Assembly: GCF_032118995.1 (NCBI RefSeq)
Contig: NC_092648.1
Span: 20,426,450-20,490,449, forward strand
Reading direction: 5' to 3'
DNA from: Asterias amurensis
Taxonomy: Eukaryota; Echinodermata; Asteroidea; Forcipulatida; Asteriidae
DNA length: 64,000 bases
A program made the translations under genes and the position numbers. Shown here piece by piece: positions 48,501 through 59,981 of this stretch (position 1 is the first letter of the stretch; every line of letters starts with the position of its first letter). The notes beneath the pieces were generated by a model. The model had not been told where the DNA came from, searched no databases, and saw only the letters and a list, made by a program, of their open reading frames with translations.

Positions 48501-51500
48501 AGCTGCCAAGTAATTCAAAAATGATAAACAATCAATTGAATGATAATATTGTACAACAGCAGCGTGAGCATTAACATCTTGATTTGTCCTTTTCAAGTGA
48601 AACTTTCCCAACAATGCAAGAAAAAATGGCATTCAGTGGATATGCTGATTCAAGCCATTGTCTAGTCATTTCAAGAGGCTGAAACTGTTAAATTTTTCGT
48701 TGACATATTACAATTTTTTCCTCAGACGCGAGAAAGCTTTTATATGCAACTTCAAGGATCACTGGTTGACCATCAGGAAGATTGGCCGACAGTGGTTTAA
48801 CCTCAACTCATTACTCACAGGCCCAGAGCTCATTTCAGATACATACCTTGCTATGTTTCTTATTCAACTACAAAAAGAAGGTTGGTTTGACCCCCAACTT
48901 CTTCAGGAAAGTTGGCGCTGAACTTTCCTAAGTTTCCACAAACAGATTAGGTTGATACATGTTGTCATTATTGTTTTTCCCCATACACCGATGTGTGTTA
49001 AGCACTGTATACTCAATTACTGTAAAAAAAAATCCACATACATTTATAACTTAGTTGGGATTCAAACCCACAACCTTTGCCATTCAGAAGCCTTATAGCA
49101 GATGCTTTACCACTAAACCCTCCATGTTGTCATGTCTATGGGGTTGGTTTGGCTGCCAAACTAGGGAGAGGGTTTTTGAGAATTCTGAGGTTGGTAGCTA
49201 ATGGGTAAGGAGGTTTCTTCTCCATCAGTATCAATATTTTTTCTGTGACATTATTAAGGGGTTAAGGTAGGCTCAGTGGTTCTTTCCCTGCCTTGCACCT
49301 CTGTGGTCCCTGGTTAGAATCCCGCCTCTGAATGGAGGGAGCATTGTTGTATTTGGATTGGGTTTTCAGTCCTTACAATGGACCTTGATTATTGCGTGGG
49401 TTTTCCCCGTTTTTCGAGGTTCCCTCCCACATCTAAAGTTGTCTATTTCTTCTTGTGTCCTATTCATCCAGTCAACAACATTACTCACATTCAACAGACA
49501 CAATAATTAGGATTAAACAACTTAACAACTATGAAAGAAACGAAGTAGCACAATTTTGTGCTAACAAGAGTAGTTGGTTGAAATGGAGCTTTTTGAAAAA
49601 TAATTTTCTAAAGCAGTTTCACTTTGACACATGAGAGTGATAAATGTCCGTATTTTGTGTAATTTTTGTGTGAATTTGTTTCTGTGACAGGGTACTCATT
49701 GTTTGTAGTCAGAGGCACGCTACCAGATAATGAAGCAGACCAGCTTCTCAATCTCATCCCAGTCATTCAGACGATAAAACCCCGCTTACTGTCCGACCTC
49801 GCCCAGCAACAAACACCAGCGTCAACCTCAACCTCAACGGGGGAATCTTCCTCGGGGAAGAGGTTGGTCAGTCTGGAGGATCTCCATAATGCACTGCAGG
49901 CAAGCCAGAGTTCGGAAGCCAGGGGTACTGCAAGAGGGGAGAGACTGTGCAGTACCCTTAAGAGTGACAACAGTCAAGGTTTAGCTGATGCTATGAAACT
50001 AAGCATGCAAGGTATTAACTGACTCCGCCTCGCTACAGTGGGCAGCGCCGTATCGATACCTCTCATCACTAACCCCTGGTAGGGATGTGCTAAAAAAACA
50101 ATGCTGATTGGCTCCCAAAAGTGATTGCTTTGCCCGTATGGTTGTTAAAAACTTTTGAGCACTTGCATGGTGCTTGTTGGATACAGAGTACCCACGTGTA
50201 ATGTTGGAAATATTTCACGAGATTCCTTTATAATGATCCATGCTTATACACAGTCACCTTAAACAGCATAGAGTAAGACATATCACAAGATCCATTGATG
50301 AATCATAATGAGAGGGGACCAGTTGCTCTTTTGCAGGCTAGTAGCCTGAGGCTACCATACTTGAGGGGACCAGTTGCTCTTTTGCAGGCTAGTAGCCTGA
50401 GGCTACCATACTTGAGGGGACCAGTTGCTCTTTTGCAGGCTAGTAGCCTGAGGCTACCATACTTGAGGGGACCAGTTGCTCTTTTGCAGGCTAGTAGCCT
50501 GAGGCTACCATACTTGAGGGGACCAGTTGCTCTTTTGCAGGCTAGTAGCCTGAGGCTACCATACTTGAGGGGACCAGTTGCTCTTTTGCAGGCTAGTAGC
50601 CTGAGGCTACCATACTTGAGGGGACCAGTTGCTCTTTTGCAGGCTAGTAGCCTGAGGCTACCATACTTGAGGGGACCAGTTGCTCTTTTGCAGGCTAGTA
50701 GCCTGAGGCTACCATACTTGAGGGGACCAGTTGCTCTTTTGCAGGCTAGTAGCCTGAGGCTACCATACTTGAGGGGACCAGTTGCTCTTTTGCAGGCTAG
50801 TAGCCTGAGGCTACCATACTTGAGTGGGCACATACACTGGATTGGCCAAAGGCTTTATTAAAATTCTGACGGATTTTAATGAACCAATTCCAGGGGTTAA
50901 TAAACATGCTTCAAGACAGAAACCGTAATGTAGTTTGTAGTTTTACTGTACTCGCTGCAAATGCCTGGTATAAATACTCATATGTGTGCCCTGCCATTGC
51001 AAGAACAAGCAAAATCAAGAACCAAAGAAAAATATTGTGAAACCATAAACCATCAGACAGTGATGAGAAATTTCAGACCTTTGTATGAATTTAGACTTTG
51101 TAAAGTCTGCATGATAATTCAAAATGCTGTCATTTTCTCATTAAGCTCCTTGGAACTAAACTGCAGGGCATCTCAAAAGGTAGATATGCCATCATTTCAA
51201 TGTACCTCCTAAGATCTGGATCCAAGTTTCAGACTCTTTTTGTAAGCAGCGAATGTAACCCCATCAGACCTGACTAGACTTGTTATTGTAACTGCTTTGA
51301 CTCATGGTTGTTGTTTGTGGATTCTTTTTCCGTGAAGGAATGGGAGACCCTAGCGTAGATGAGAAAGTAGATCCTGAAGACCTTCGGAGAAAAAGACAAG
51401 CATTCTTTGACAGGTAATTTATTAATTAATGAGCATATTGTTTGCTTTTGTTTGTCAATCTCATGTGGAAAAACTGGATTTTGTGAAACACTCGGTACAG

Positions 51501-52243
51501 TTTTTTTAGCTTCCATTTCTGTATTTTATGGTTTTGTAGTACTTTTTTGTTGTATGAGATGAAATGTAAATAGGTATTCACACAGCACCTTTTTTTTAAC
51601 CGGGGCAAAGTTTTGTTTCAGACAAATTTCCACAATTGTATTTCATAGAGCCATGTTTAAACACGAGTTAATGTACAGGCAGCCACTTCCAGGAAATCTC
51701 CATGCGAAGACAAAACATGAACGTGTGAATTACCACATAATTTTCTTGGGGGATAGTAAGATACCAGTAGACAAATTTATCTTGTGCTGCCAAAGTGTTC
51801 CTTTTGCATGCGGTGCAGTTCATTGCCTTCAAGTTGCCTGTAAAAATCGCCCTGTGTGACAAGGCCTTTAGAAATGCTAGAAGATCTCATAAACCAAGAC
51901 TGTTTTCTTTAACCACAGACAGCAGAATCAAGAGACTCGACCATCACAAGGCCAAGTTGACTCTCTTCAAGGTGAAGGGCACAATACCCCCGCTGCCACA
52001 CACCCACACAGCCAAGTCCAAGCCGGCCAGCCAGTGCTATCAGAACCCACTCCAGAGGAAACAAACCCTCAAGAACCAGGTGCAATCGGACATTCTCTCG
52101 AAACAAAACTCTTTGCAAATGATGATCAAATGACTGAGGAGGCGATGCTAGAGATAGCTATCCAGATGTCATTGGGCGGAACGCAGAAACTAAGTTCAGT
52201 CTCTGGAACAGAACTACAACCACAGCACGGGAACGGATCATGA
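45552..52243 (+). CDS. ATXN3: Ataxin-3, Josephin-domain deubiquitinase (complete, 8 exons)
   Basis: Exons: 45552-45575, 46781-46829, 47724-47839, 48230-48360, 48726-48880, 49691-50011, 51338-51413, 51919-52243; 398 aa with consistent phases. The Josephin domain (1-180) keeps the catalytic triad at the same numbers as in human: C14 (QEGSLCAQHC), H119 (FKDHW) and N134 (QWFNLNSLL). GPELISDTYLA is nearly invariant. A ubiquitin-interacting motif ends exon 6 (LADAMKLSMQ) and another is near the C-terminus (EEAMLEIAIQMSL). Between them LRRKRQAFF matches the human VCP-binding LRKRREAYF. Where human has the polyglutamine tract there is only RQQNQ. Human exons 4 and 5 appear fused here as one exon. The enzyme trims ubiquitin chains, preferring long and K63-containing ones, in protein quality control. 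The start codon gives MDAIFHER, matching human MESIFHEK. Confidence 0.95.
45902..46620 (+). mobile_element. GGACACTATTGGTAAT-family element carrying a nested element
   Basis: Left end TTAAAGGCGGTGGACACTAT, right end AATAGTGTCCACTGCCTTTA. The internal order matches the free copy at 52392-52776, except that 46071-46439 is foreign. It lies in ATXN3 intron 1. Confidence 0.85.
46071..46439. mobile_element. TTTAAAGCCATTATAC element nested in the preceding one
   Basis: It aligns end to end with the free copy at 34686-35056: TTTAAAGCCATTATACACTT at the left, GGTCCAATGGCTTTAA at the right, and a centre on TCTCGTTAACGAGA. Its clean ends show that it inserted after the host element had settled. Confidence 0.85.
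47200..47565 (+). mobile_element. Complete GTACACGTTTGGTAAT-family element
   Basis: Terminal inverted repeats AAAGGGAAGGTACACGTTTG and AATGTGTACCTTCCCTTTA, and a central hairpin AAAGACTTCTAGCC/AGAAGTCTTTT. It is uninterrupted, in ATXN3 intron 2, about 160 bp before exon 3. Confidence 0.9.
47908..48105. mobile_element. Diverged GGGCCCAATTTCAT foldback MITE (ATXN3 intron 3)
   Basis: Left end AGGTCTCAATTTCTCAAGTT, with GTGCTTAGCAAAG. The right end has CTGAGCAAGTTTATGATATT and TGGTCC. The GCTTAGCA and TGCTAAGC cores of the family pair inside. Confidence 0.5.
48990..49135 (-). mobile_element. Second SINE family, copy 2 (ATXN3 intron 5)
   Basis: On the minus strand the head GGTTTAGTGGTAAAGCATCT (A-box) and GTGGGTTTGAATCCC (B-box) leads to GTATGTGGATTTTTTTTTAC and the tail TTGAGTATACAGTGCTTAAC, as in 25918-26070. 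A further tRNA-like stretch on the + strand follows at 49264-49330 (GGCTCAGTGGTTCTTT, CCTGGTTAGAATCCC). Confidence 0.6.
50312..50821. repeat. 51-bp minisatellite, 10 units (ATXN3 intron 6)
   Basis: Ten head-to-tail units begin GAGGGGACCAGTTGCTCTTT, and I see essentially no difference between them. Each unit contains the inverted repeat GTAGCCTGAGGCTAC. Because 51 is a multiple of three and the unit lacks stops in one frame of each strand, artefactual open frames of 188 and 176 codons run through it. The homogeneity means very recent expansion or continual homogenisation. Confidence 0.97.
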
Positions 52244-52354
52244 GTCATGACTGTTTGTATACTATTTACATCTGCAATATAATGCAAACTGTTTGGCGTA
52301 GTGAACAGCATCTAGTTTAAAAAAAAAAAATCTTTTCAGTTGTCAGAGTTGGCC

Positions 52355-52360
52355 AATAAA
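52355..52360 (+). terminator. Candidate polyadenylation signal of ATXN3
   Basis: AATAAA lies 112 bp after the ATXN3 stop codon and just before a repeat element that begins at 52392, so the 3' UTR is probably short. Confidence 0.5.
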
Positions 52361-52391
52361 CAAGCTGTTTGCTTTCAGTTAAACAACATCA

Positions 52392-52776
52392 GTTAAAGAC
52401 AGTGGACACTGTTGGTAATTGTCAAAGACCAGTCTTTCCATTTGGTGTATCTCAACATATGCATAAAATAACAAAGCTCTGAAAATTTGAGCTTGATTTG
52501 TCGTCAGAGTTGAGAGATAACTATGAAAGAAAAACACACCCTTGTCACATGAAGTTGTGTGCTTTCAGATGCTTGATTTCGTGACCTCAAATTCTAAACT
52601 TGAGGTCTCGAAATCAAATTCGTGGAAAATTAATTCTTTCTCGAAAAACTACGTCACACTTCAGAGGGAGCCGTTTGTCACAATACTATCAACCTCTCCC
52701 CATTACTCGTAACCAAGAAAGGTTTTATGATAATAATTATTTTGAGTAATTACCAATAGTGTCCACTGCCTTTAAA
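52392..52776 (+). mobile_element. Complete GGACACTATTGGTAAT-family element
   Basis: Left end GTTAAAGACAGTGGACACTG, right end AATAGTGTCCACTGCCTTTA. A central hairpin is formed by ATTTCGTGACCTCAAATTCT against AACTTGAGGTCTCGAAAT. It serves as the uninterrupted reference for the split copies at 31230 and 45902. It lies just downstream of ATXN3. Confidence 0.85.
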
Positions 52777-55700
52777 GATGCACTTTGTGATAATAGTAGC
52801 AATGCACAGTTTTTGTTATAGTGCTTTATCACACCCGAGGGTGTCTCAAAGTGGTCATTATTTTTCTATAAGATATGCAGAACTATGTTCGAAATATAAG
52901 ACTTATTTATGTCATAGCACCATGCTAACACTTACGAGATGCTAAGGCGCAATCTGCAAACAACTTTTACAAGAAAAAACGCAGGGTTGATAAGTTTACC
53001 GTGTTCTTGTACGTGCATTACACACCAACAGCTTTACGTTCCATCCAAAGGACAAAAGTATAACAGTTAAGTGACCGCACCGTCAAATATTATTATGAGT
53101 CCAGTTACAGATTGAAATTGACTGTGTCGTTTATATGTGATGTTGTTTTTCATTAGCACATTATTATTAATGCTAGTGTTTATCTTGTCTGAAAGGACAG
53201 GGTTTTGCAAGCAGATGATTCATAACCAACATAAATCCTTAATGAACAAGCACACATTCTTACAAATTTTCATACCGGCTAAAGAAAACATATATTTAGT
53301 AACTAATTTTGTTCTACTGCACTGACTGAAGCACAAAAGTTCACATAAAAACAAAAATGGATTTCTGGATTATGTTTTCTGCATAGTTATTACACTTTTA
53401 TAAAAGCTTTTATAAAAAGTGTACTCTGCTACAGTGTTTTAATCTGGGCCAAATTCTGTAAGAAAAACATGCCGAGCACAGAAACATTTTGCTTAGCAGA
53501 TTTAAGACTACCAACTAATATACCTTTAAATTGATGGGACTTTGTACTCCACTCTTTTCAAACATTCTTGCTCACTAAAATTCTTGCTTAGCAAACTTAA
53601 TTCCAAAAGAGCTATCATGTTCAATTTGCTGTACATTTAATGTACATGCAAATTTCTTGACTACTAATAAATTGTGTTTTATGAGATGGATCTACTGGTC
53701 TTTTTTATCTCCCTGGACCGAGGCTAGAAAGACTTCAAAGTTGAAATAATTAGGTCCAAACATTTAGAGCGTCGAAAGGCCCTATGATGAAAGTTTGGCC
53801 CAGGTTTCAAAATCTTAAAAAGTGCCTTACTTCATGTCAATTCTTTTAGTAATTTTCTTTTGCCACTTAATGATGCCAAACATAGACGCCAAGAATGTCT
53901 TAAACATTGCCGATTTCTAATTACTATGGGTCAAGGGTATGGAAATTGTTTATGCAAAGCAGTATTTAGTTTAAATATTTCCGGTTGAATTGAGATCAAC
54001 TGATAATGGCTCAACAGAGTTTTACAAAAAGTGCCTCCAGTAAATGTGGAGTGTTAGGGGAATGTGCAGTCATTTAAATCCTCCGGTTTGTGGAGCACTA
54101 CCACAAAAATTATATTTTTGGGGTAAACTCATAGAAAGACAAAGGTGCATTTTGTTTACAGAATGTTATGTTTAATTGTACAAAATAAAGTACTGCGGCT
54201 CTTGAATGTCGGACTCAGTAGACATTAAAAACTTCTGTTCACAATTCCTATTCCAAGAAGTTTTTTTATTTTTATTAGTGGGATTTGTGACTGTAGGCCT
54301 AAATAACAATCAGACTTATTGCATTGATATCATCACACCACCATTGGAGAGTTAAAATCACGATGAAACAATGGAAACACACAGATTTGTTAGTATTGCA
54401 TACAGGTAGAGGATTGGCCAAATAAAGGCCTGATATTCTTCCTACTTTTAATAGTTTGTTTTGTTTTGCCCTTTGGAAAAATCAGACAATTTTTCAGTAA
54501 TAAGGCTTGACAACACAATAACAGCCTACATGTGTACTTGTAGGTCAACCCTTGCACTGGAAAAGAAATGTTCCAACTTTTTTCCTCTGACCAAATATAA
54601 TTATGCCTGCTGTTACACAAACTCCTTGTTTTACCTCCAAGCGAGGGCGCCCTACTCAAATCTACAGTCACGTGCATACGGTATTTTGCTTATCACTTGG
54701 CAGGAATACCACCCTTATCAAAGTTAAAATATTTTGGTGACAAGTTACAGGTGAAGAGAGTTTAGGAGGGTCTGTAGCAAAATGTAAAGGGCATTTTCCA
54801 ATTTTGCACCTTGCCTTCAACCAAGGAAAACAACGCCTTGAAAGCAGTTGATTCATGCTCTTTTATCTCACATTGCTTCAATCATTGTAAATTTTCTGAA
54901 ATATTCTAAGCAGAAATGTCATCCCTGATATTTCTTAAAGGGGACAAGAAATAAATTGTCAATCATAAAATCATCCTGAAAAAGAAAAAGAAAAACGTTT
55001 TAAAATGATAGACAAGTACTATTCTTGAAGGCAGGTATATAAATGATTTGTTGAAAATATATGTTTTTATTGAAATGTTACTCACAAAAAAAGTTGTTGA
55101 AATATAAAATATAATCCATATTGGAAACTCTGATACATTTGTCCGGATCATTTTTTGTTTTGCTTGTCAAACATTAGTAAGTCTACTTTTGCAATAGTTT
55201 TAGTGTCCATTGACAATGTACTCCAAAAAATAAATAAAATAATGTAGATTAAAAAGCTGTTTATGTATAAAATGATTTGCCTCTGTATTGCAAACTTTTA
55301 CAACTTCTGAGACTAGTATAATTTAAAACGTTGCATATGTGGACCTGAGAAGCTTATGGTTAGCACCAGTTAAAAATGTCTGAGCAAGTTGAAGACATTA
55401 GCACCTCTAGAAATCTCTTGAAAAACCCAAGATTGCTAGCATTTGCAGATGGGCAACTCAGGCTGAAAAGTGAGGTGTGCACTGGATGCCATTTTAGTAT
55501 GCAACTCTATGGATGCAACAATAGATCAGTGCAGACAACAACCATCAATGCTGTAACCAAAAACTTGCTTATAATCGAAATGGCGCCCATGCCGTATTTT
55601 ATATTGAGAAAATAGAATTAGCTGTTGCAAACTGCTTACCAACCAAAAGGACCTACGGTATAAATGCAAAAAATAGTTAACGGCCCGACCTTACGACCCT

Positions 55701-56576
55701 AGCAGAGTCTTTCTCAAATGCTAAATAACAATAGTTAGCTACAGTTGCTAGGGTTTGCTACTTTTAACAGAAAACAAGAAGCTGATGTTGGTAGAGATTT
55801 TGGGTGTGATAAATAAAATTTGAAAACACTAACGCAGAAAGTTTGTAAACAATAATAAACCACTTTTCTTTGGCACAGACACTTCAGTGTTTGTTAATTT
55901 GATGAGAACAGAGCAATAAAACAGTTAGTTTGCAACAATTAAAATTTGTCTAACTGAACCTTACTGTAATAGTGTTGTGAAATTTAAGCATTCTTTTTTT
56001 GAGGCGGGTGCATACTTCCCTAGAATTTAAGTGACACAGAAAATCAGTATGTACTGTATTCCATTAGGGGTTTTTATTGTAGTAGAGAAAAAAGGCACTG
56101 AAAAACTTCAAAAATAAATTTATCTTTAATGTATTTATTGGCAAGTTAGTTGAACAAGTATACATAGTCATCCGGAAAATGGTTATAAAAATAAGAAACA
56201 TGTTAATACATTATTTTGCAGTATTTCTCTAAACAAGTACCCCTGCCTGTTGGACTCGGTACTCAGGAACAAGAGAAACTCGGTACTCAGTCACTTGTAC
56301 TCAATGGCCCAAGAACTTTTACTTCAGTATACTTGGTCAGTCGCCATAGTACTAAACAGTACCCAACGAAAAGCTTTTTGACTGCATCACTCGGGAGTAC
56401 ATACTCGACTGCATTATCAAAACTCATGACTGCAGAGTGAGTCATGAAAACTCAATGAGATCAATGCATGTAATCCCAAAAGTAAATTCGTACATTTCAG
56501 CCTTGTTAGCGAATCATTGCAACATGGTACATTATAATAAACAAGTCCATTGTTTCCATTCTTCAAAGTGGATTGT
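52777..56576. other. Intergenic stretch between ATXN3 and B3GAT3 (tail to tail)
   Basis: No supported exon. It contains a SINE fragment (about 52930-53085, minus, with CTTTACGTTCCATCC), a diverged foldback MITE (53448-53620, GCTTAGCAG core) and AT-rich DNA. The right end holds the 3' UTR of B3GAT3, with a candidate poly-A signal at 56139-56134. Confidence 0.5.
56134..56139 (-). terminator. Candidate polyadenylation signal of B3GAT3
   Basis: TTTATT on + (AATAAA on -) lies about 440 bp after the B3GAT3 stop codon. It is one of several AT-rich possibilities. Confidence 0.35.
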
Positions 56577-59500
56577 TTATACTTCTATACGTATATCTGT
56601 CTCCTTCACATCATACTTCAGTTTAGGTTTCTCTGTCCTGGTGTGCCAAACATAAATCTGCAAAATACAAAATATATTTACAACGGTTAAAAACCTTGAT
56701 GTGATTGCAAGAGATATATGTGGATGCAGAATCGGAAAATGCTCTTTCAAATTTAAAATATAGCTGTGAACTGAAAACAGTTAATTTGAAGACCAGTGCT
56801 CTGGTAAGTGGCTTTCTTTAAAATTGAATTTATACAAAACAATATTTCTTATTTTTATAATTCAACAATGTTGGTCTGAAAAGTGTTGAAACACTTAGGA
56901 AGAAACATTAATGCGTAGCTTATCATTGAAGATCTGTTCACTACTAGTTCAATATCATTTAAATTGAGCTAATTTACTAAATTTAAATGATGGTATTGAA
57001 AGTAGGAGTGAACAGATCTTCAATGATAAGTTAACTGTTAGCAAGTAATAAGTGAAATTGTTTACAAAGGAAAAAAGAAAGACATTTGAAAATTGCTAAC
57101 ACAATGCTTTGCTGACTTTATGGAAGAATTAAAAAATACCTCAAATAATTGTTGAATGATGAATATGAAAAACAGAGGCAACTTACTTTTGTACACATAT
57201 CAGCTTTTGGTTCCAAATCCTCCATTTTGATCAAATTCACCAGCAGAGAAGACTCCAAGTATCCTCGTTTTGCTTTCAAGTCAAACTTCGCAAATGGTTT
57301 CTCCTGCAATAACTTGAGATTGATGGCGAATCCTGCCATGTCCATAGGATAGGGTCGTGCAGGTTCCCAGCCCACATTAAAGCCAATTATTTGCCCTGTT
57401 TTCTTATCTACTCTCGGGCTTTCATACATCTGTCCTCCTACAAGACCCACTGGCCACATGGAGACTTTTTGAGTGTCTCTCATCTGAAATTAACAAATCA
57501 GAACAATAAAATAAGTATATAAAGTAATTATATTGGAGGCTTGCATCTTGTCCTGGCTGTTTTTGTAGTGAAGTTGTTTTTGTTTCAAACACTTTATGTT
57601 TTTATATTTCTAATGAGTCAAACTGAGTGCATTCTATACTTCAATGCACATCAAACATTGAAATGTTGCAAACTTTGGAGTTTTTGGCAGATCAATGACT
57701 GTCTCAGTAAGGCATTTCTTCAAGATTTTAAGACATTACAACCAGTGGTGCCACCAGACCTGTTCATATGGGGGGGGGGGAGGGGGTGAAGAAGAGGCAA
57801 CTCTTCTGACAATGATGGAATTACACCACTGTTATTCCTAAGCTAGGGTAATGCAAATAATATCAATTAATATGGTGCAATTGTTTTGGGTTAAAAATGT
57901 CAAACATACCTCATCAAATATTTGAAGACCATAGGTGTTATCGTCGTCAGCAAAATAAACAACCCCAGGATTCTTAGTAGCGTCCACATTCTTTAATAAC
58001 CACTCGATGGCAGTATTCCTTTGCTCGACACCTCTTGGCTTCAGCCAGTTGGGGTCATTCTTACCCAACTTGTACTGTTCTGGCGTCTTGAAATTCAAAT
58101 GTGTGTACTTCATGCCGCTGTTTTTCAAAAAGTTGATAACGAGACTGGATTTTCTGTTTGCATCTTCCACAACGATCCAGTGGAAATTTCTCACATGGAG
58201 GAACGACTGTGCTATCCTGGTCAACTCCGCTTTCTGTACAGGTCTTGTATGGGTGGGTGTAACGGCATAGATTGTAGGTAGGCTCTTATTTCTGGGGTTG
58301 ATACTGTCTGTGATTTCTCCCACGGCATCGGGATACTGTTGACGGAGACGGACGGCAAGACCTTGTAGATTTTTCCTGTCTTCTTTGAGTTGTTGTTCGG
58401 TATCATGAAGGAATGTCTGTTTTTCTTTGTAGTCCTGATTAATGGCATGCATGAGGTATGGATGCTTGTGGTTTCCACCACTGCTCCCCATTTGAGTACA
58501 TAACGAATCTAACAAAAACATTGCGGATAAAAAGAAACAAACAATATGATTTTTGAATGTCAGTAGTGAAATCAACATACCCTTAGGAAATTGTGTTCAA
58601 AAATGGCAAGTAATGTTTTACTGTAAATTTTCAAATATTTTTGTTTTCTTTCTTAATCATAGACCTACTCTATAGCTTACCTAAGTTTCTTTAAATACAT
58701 ACATCTTTAATGGCCTCAGGAACCTAAGCCTACCCCTAGAACTAAAGAGGTTAGTTCTGCTATAGTCATGTCTCCTCGTGTAGATTACAGCGGAACGAAC
58801 CTCATAGTTCTTCTAGGAGTAGCAAAAATACCCATTTGACCATTTTCCAGTACAGTCAGGCCATGGTCCTAGTTGGCTTGAGACAGAGATGACTTGGATC
58901 ATAGTTGCAATAAACTTAATCCTCCATCCTCCTGACCGCCGAAGACTGGCGGACCATCGGGAGGATTATCGCAACTAGGACCATAGAGGCTCTGACCAAG
59001 TTGACTTGGGTCTTGGGAACCAAGACATAAGTTGGCTTGGCCCTTGGAAACAACATGACTTCTGACTGAGTTAGCATGCATTGGGCAGAACATGGAGGAA
59101 GGAAGTACCTGCTCATGACAGTGGAACAATTAATTCTTATAATCTTACCAAGTTGTGAAAAAAAAATAATAAAAAAAAATCAATAAATTTCAAACACAAA
59201 CTCCAGAGTCTCACTCTCCTCATTCTGTAAGTAACACTCACTCCAAGACTACTCCTAACTATAATGAGATTTGTTCAGCTATCTTCTCAGAAAAAGTTCC
59301 TGTATATGGCCACCACTTTTTCATTCGATATGAAACAATACAGTATCTAATTTACCCAAGTAAATGAGATATCCCTTTTTGTAAAAACTAGTGAAAAAGT
59401 GGTGGCGCCATACGGAAAATTATCCCTCGTCTCCACGAAGTGATGACGATAGCTGAACGAGCCTCATCATAGCTCTAAGTACTGTAGGGACTAGGAGTAA

Positions 59501-59981
59501 TGTCATCAGTAACCCAGGACCACCTTCCTCCATCGCCAGTCCCCCCGCCCCCCCCCCCCCCACCCCCACCAAAAAAAGACAACAACAAACAGACAACAAC
59601 TTTAAAAAAAAAACACACACAGCAACAGAATAAATAACAATCGATAATTCAATCAATCAAAGTAATTGGAGTAGATAAACATGCATGCACAAATCAATAT
59701 ACATCAGCAGCAGATCATTAAGATAGATCACTCAATCACTCTCAGTCTCAATAGTGTTTAGTGTATAAATCAGCTGAGTCAGATCAATTTCAAGAATCGC
59801 CGACAATACCATGCGGCGAATCCTAATACAAAATAAATGAACTGTCACTGTGTGAATGTCTTCGGTAGACATGTCAGTCAAAGGTATACTTACTATAATT
59901 AAGAATCAACCATAGTATCCCAGCAGTTGAGCAGAAAAAATACGCACAAACAAAAGTCCGAGGTCGCCAAAGAGCCCTCAT
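56577..59981 (-). CDS. B3GAT3: Galactosylgalactosylxylosylprotein 3-beta-glucuronosyltransferase (GlcAT-I type; complete, 4 exons)
   Basis: Exons: 59981-59894, 58508-57910, 57483-57187, 56657-56577; 354 aa (human B3GAT3 is 335). Residues 9-28 form the signal anchor of a Golgi type II protein. A charged, coiled-coil-like stem follows, and the GT43 domain starts at LPTIYAVTPTHTRPVQKAEL. PRGVEQRN and the DDD of YFADDDNTY (217-219, the Mn/UDP site) are intact, as are WPVGLVGG, WEPARPYPMDMAGFA and LESSLL with the likely catalytic base E306. The C-terminus has YVWHTRTEKP. An N-glycosylation site (NKS) lies before the domain. PRGVEQRN and WEPxRPxPxDMAGFA favour the linker enzyme B3GAT3 over B3GAT1/2. 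It adds the glucuronic acid that completes the GAG-protein linker tetrasaccharide. Reading exon 2 upstream instead gives a plausible-looking hydrophobic start, but it runs through the polypyrimidine tract. Confidence 0.93.
56919..57030. repeat. 112-bp near-perfect palindrome in B3GAT3 intron 3
   Basis: The arms CTTATCATTGAAGATCTGTT, followed by CACT, are exact inverses over 24 bp. The middle pairs again through CAATATCATTTAAAT and ATTTAAATGATGGTATTG. Only a few loop bases are left unpaired. It was not seen elsewhere in the window. Confidence 0.85.
59272..59459. repeat. Foldback element in B3GAT3 intron 1
   Basis: GTTCAGCTATC (59273) and GATAGCTGAAC (59449) form the outer arms. GCCACCACTTTTTCA and TGAAAAAGTGGTGGC form the inner arms, about 188 bp in all. 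It is probably a MITE, single-copy in this window. Confidence 0.75.

Noticed and set aside
50312-50821. Regular repeats with an internal palindrome, superficially CRISPR-like
   Set aside because: The units are directly contiguous with no unique spacers, and the locus is an intron of an animal gene. It is a minisatellite.
50295-50861. 188-codon and opposite-strand 176-codon open frames with a 17-residue repeat
   Set aside because: They exist only because the 51-bp unit is a multiple of three and lacks stops. The array is inside ATXN3 intron 6 with no splice context of its own.
55376-55615. 79-codon + frame starting MSEQVEDISTSRNLL
   Set aside because: Isolated, without recognisable family or splice context. 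It lies in AT-rich intergenic DNA downstream of both neighbouring genes.
57838-58578. B3GAT3 beginning at an ATG at 58578 with a hydrophobic N-terminus
   Set aside because: The first 24 codons lie in the polypyrimidine tract and acceptor of intron 1. A separate exon at 59981-59894 encodes a proper signal anchor and joins in phase.
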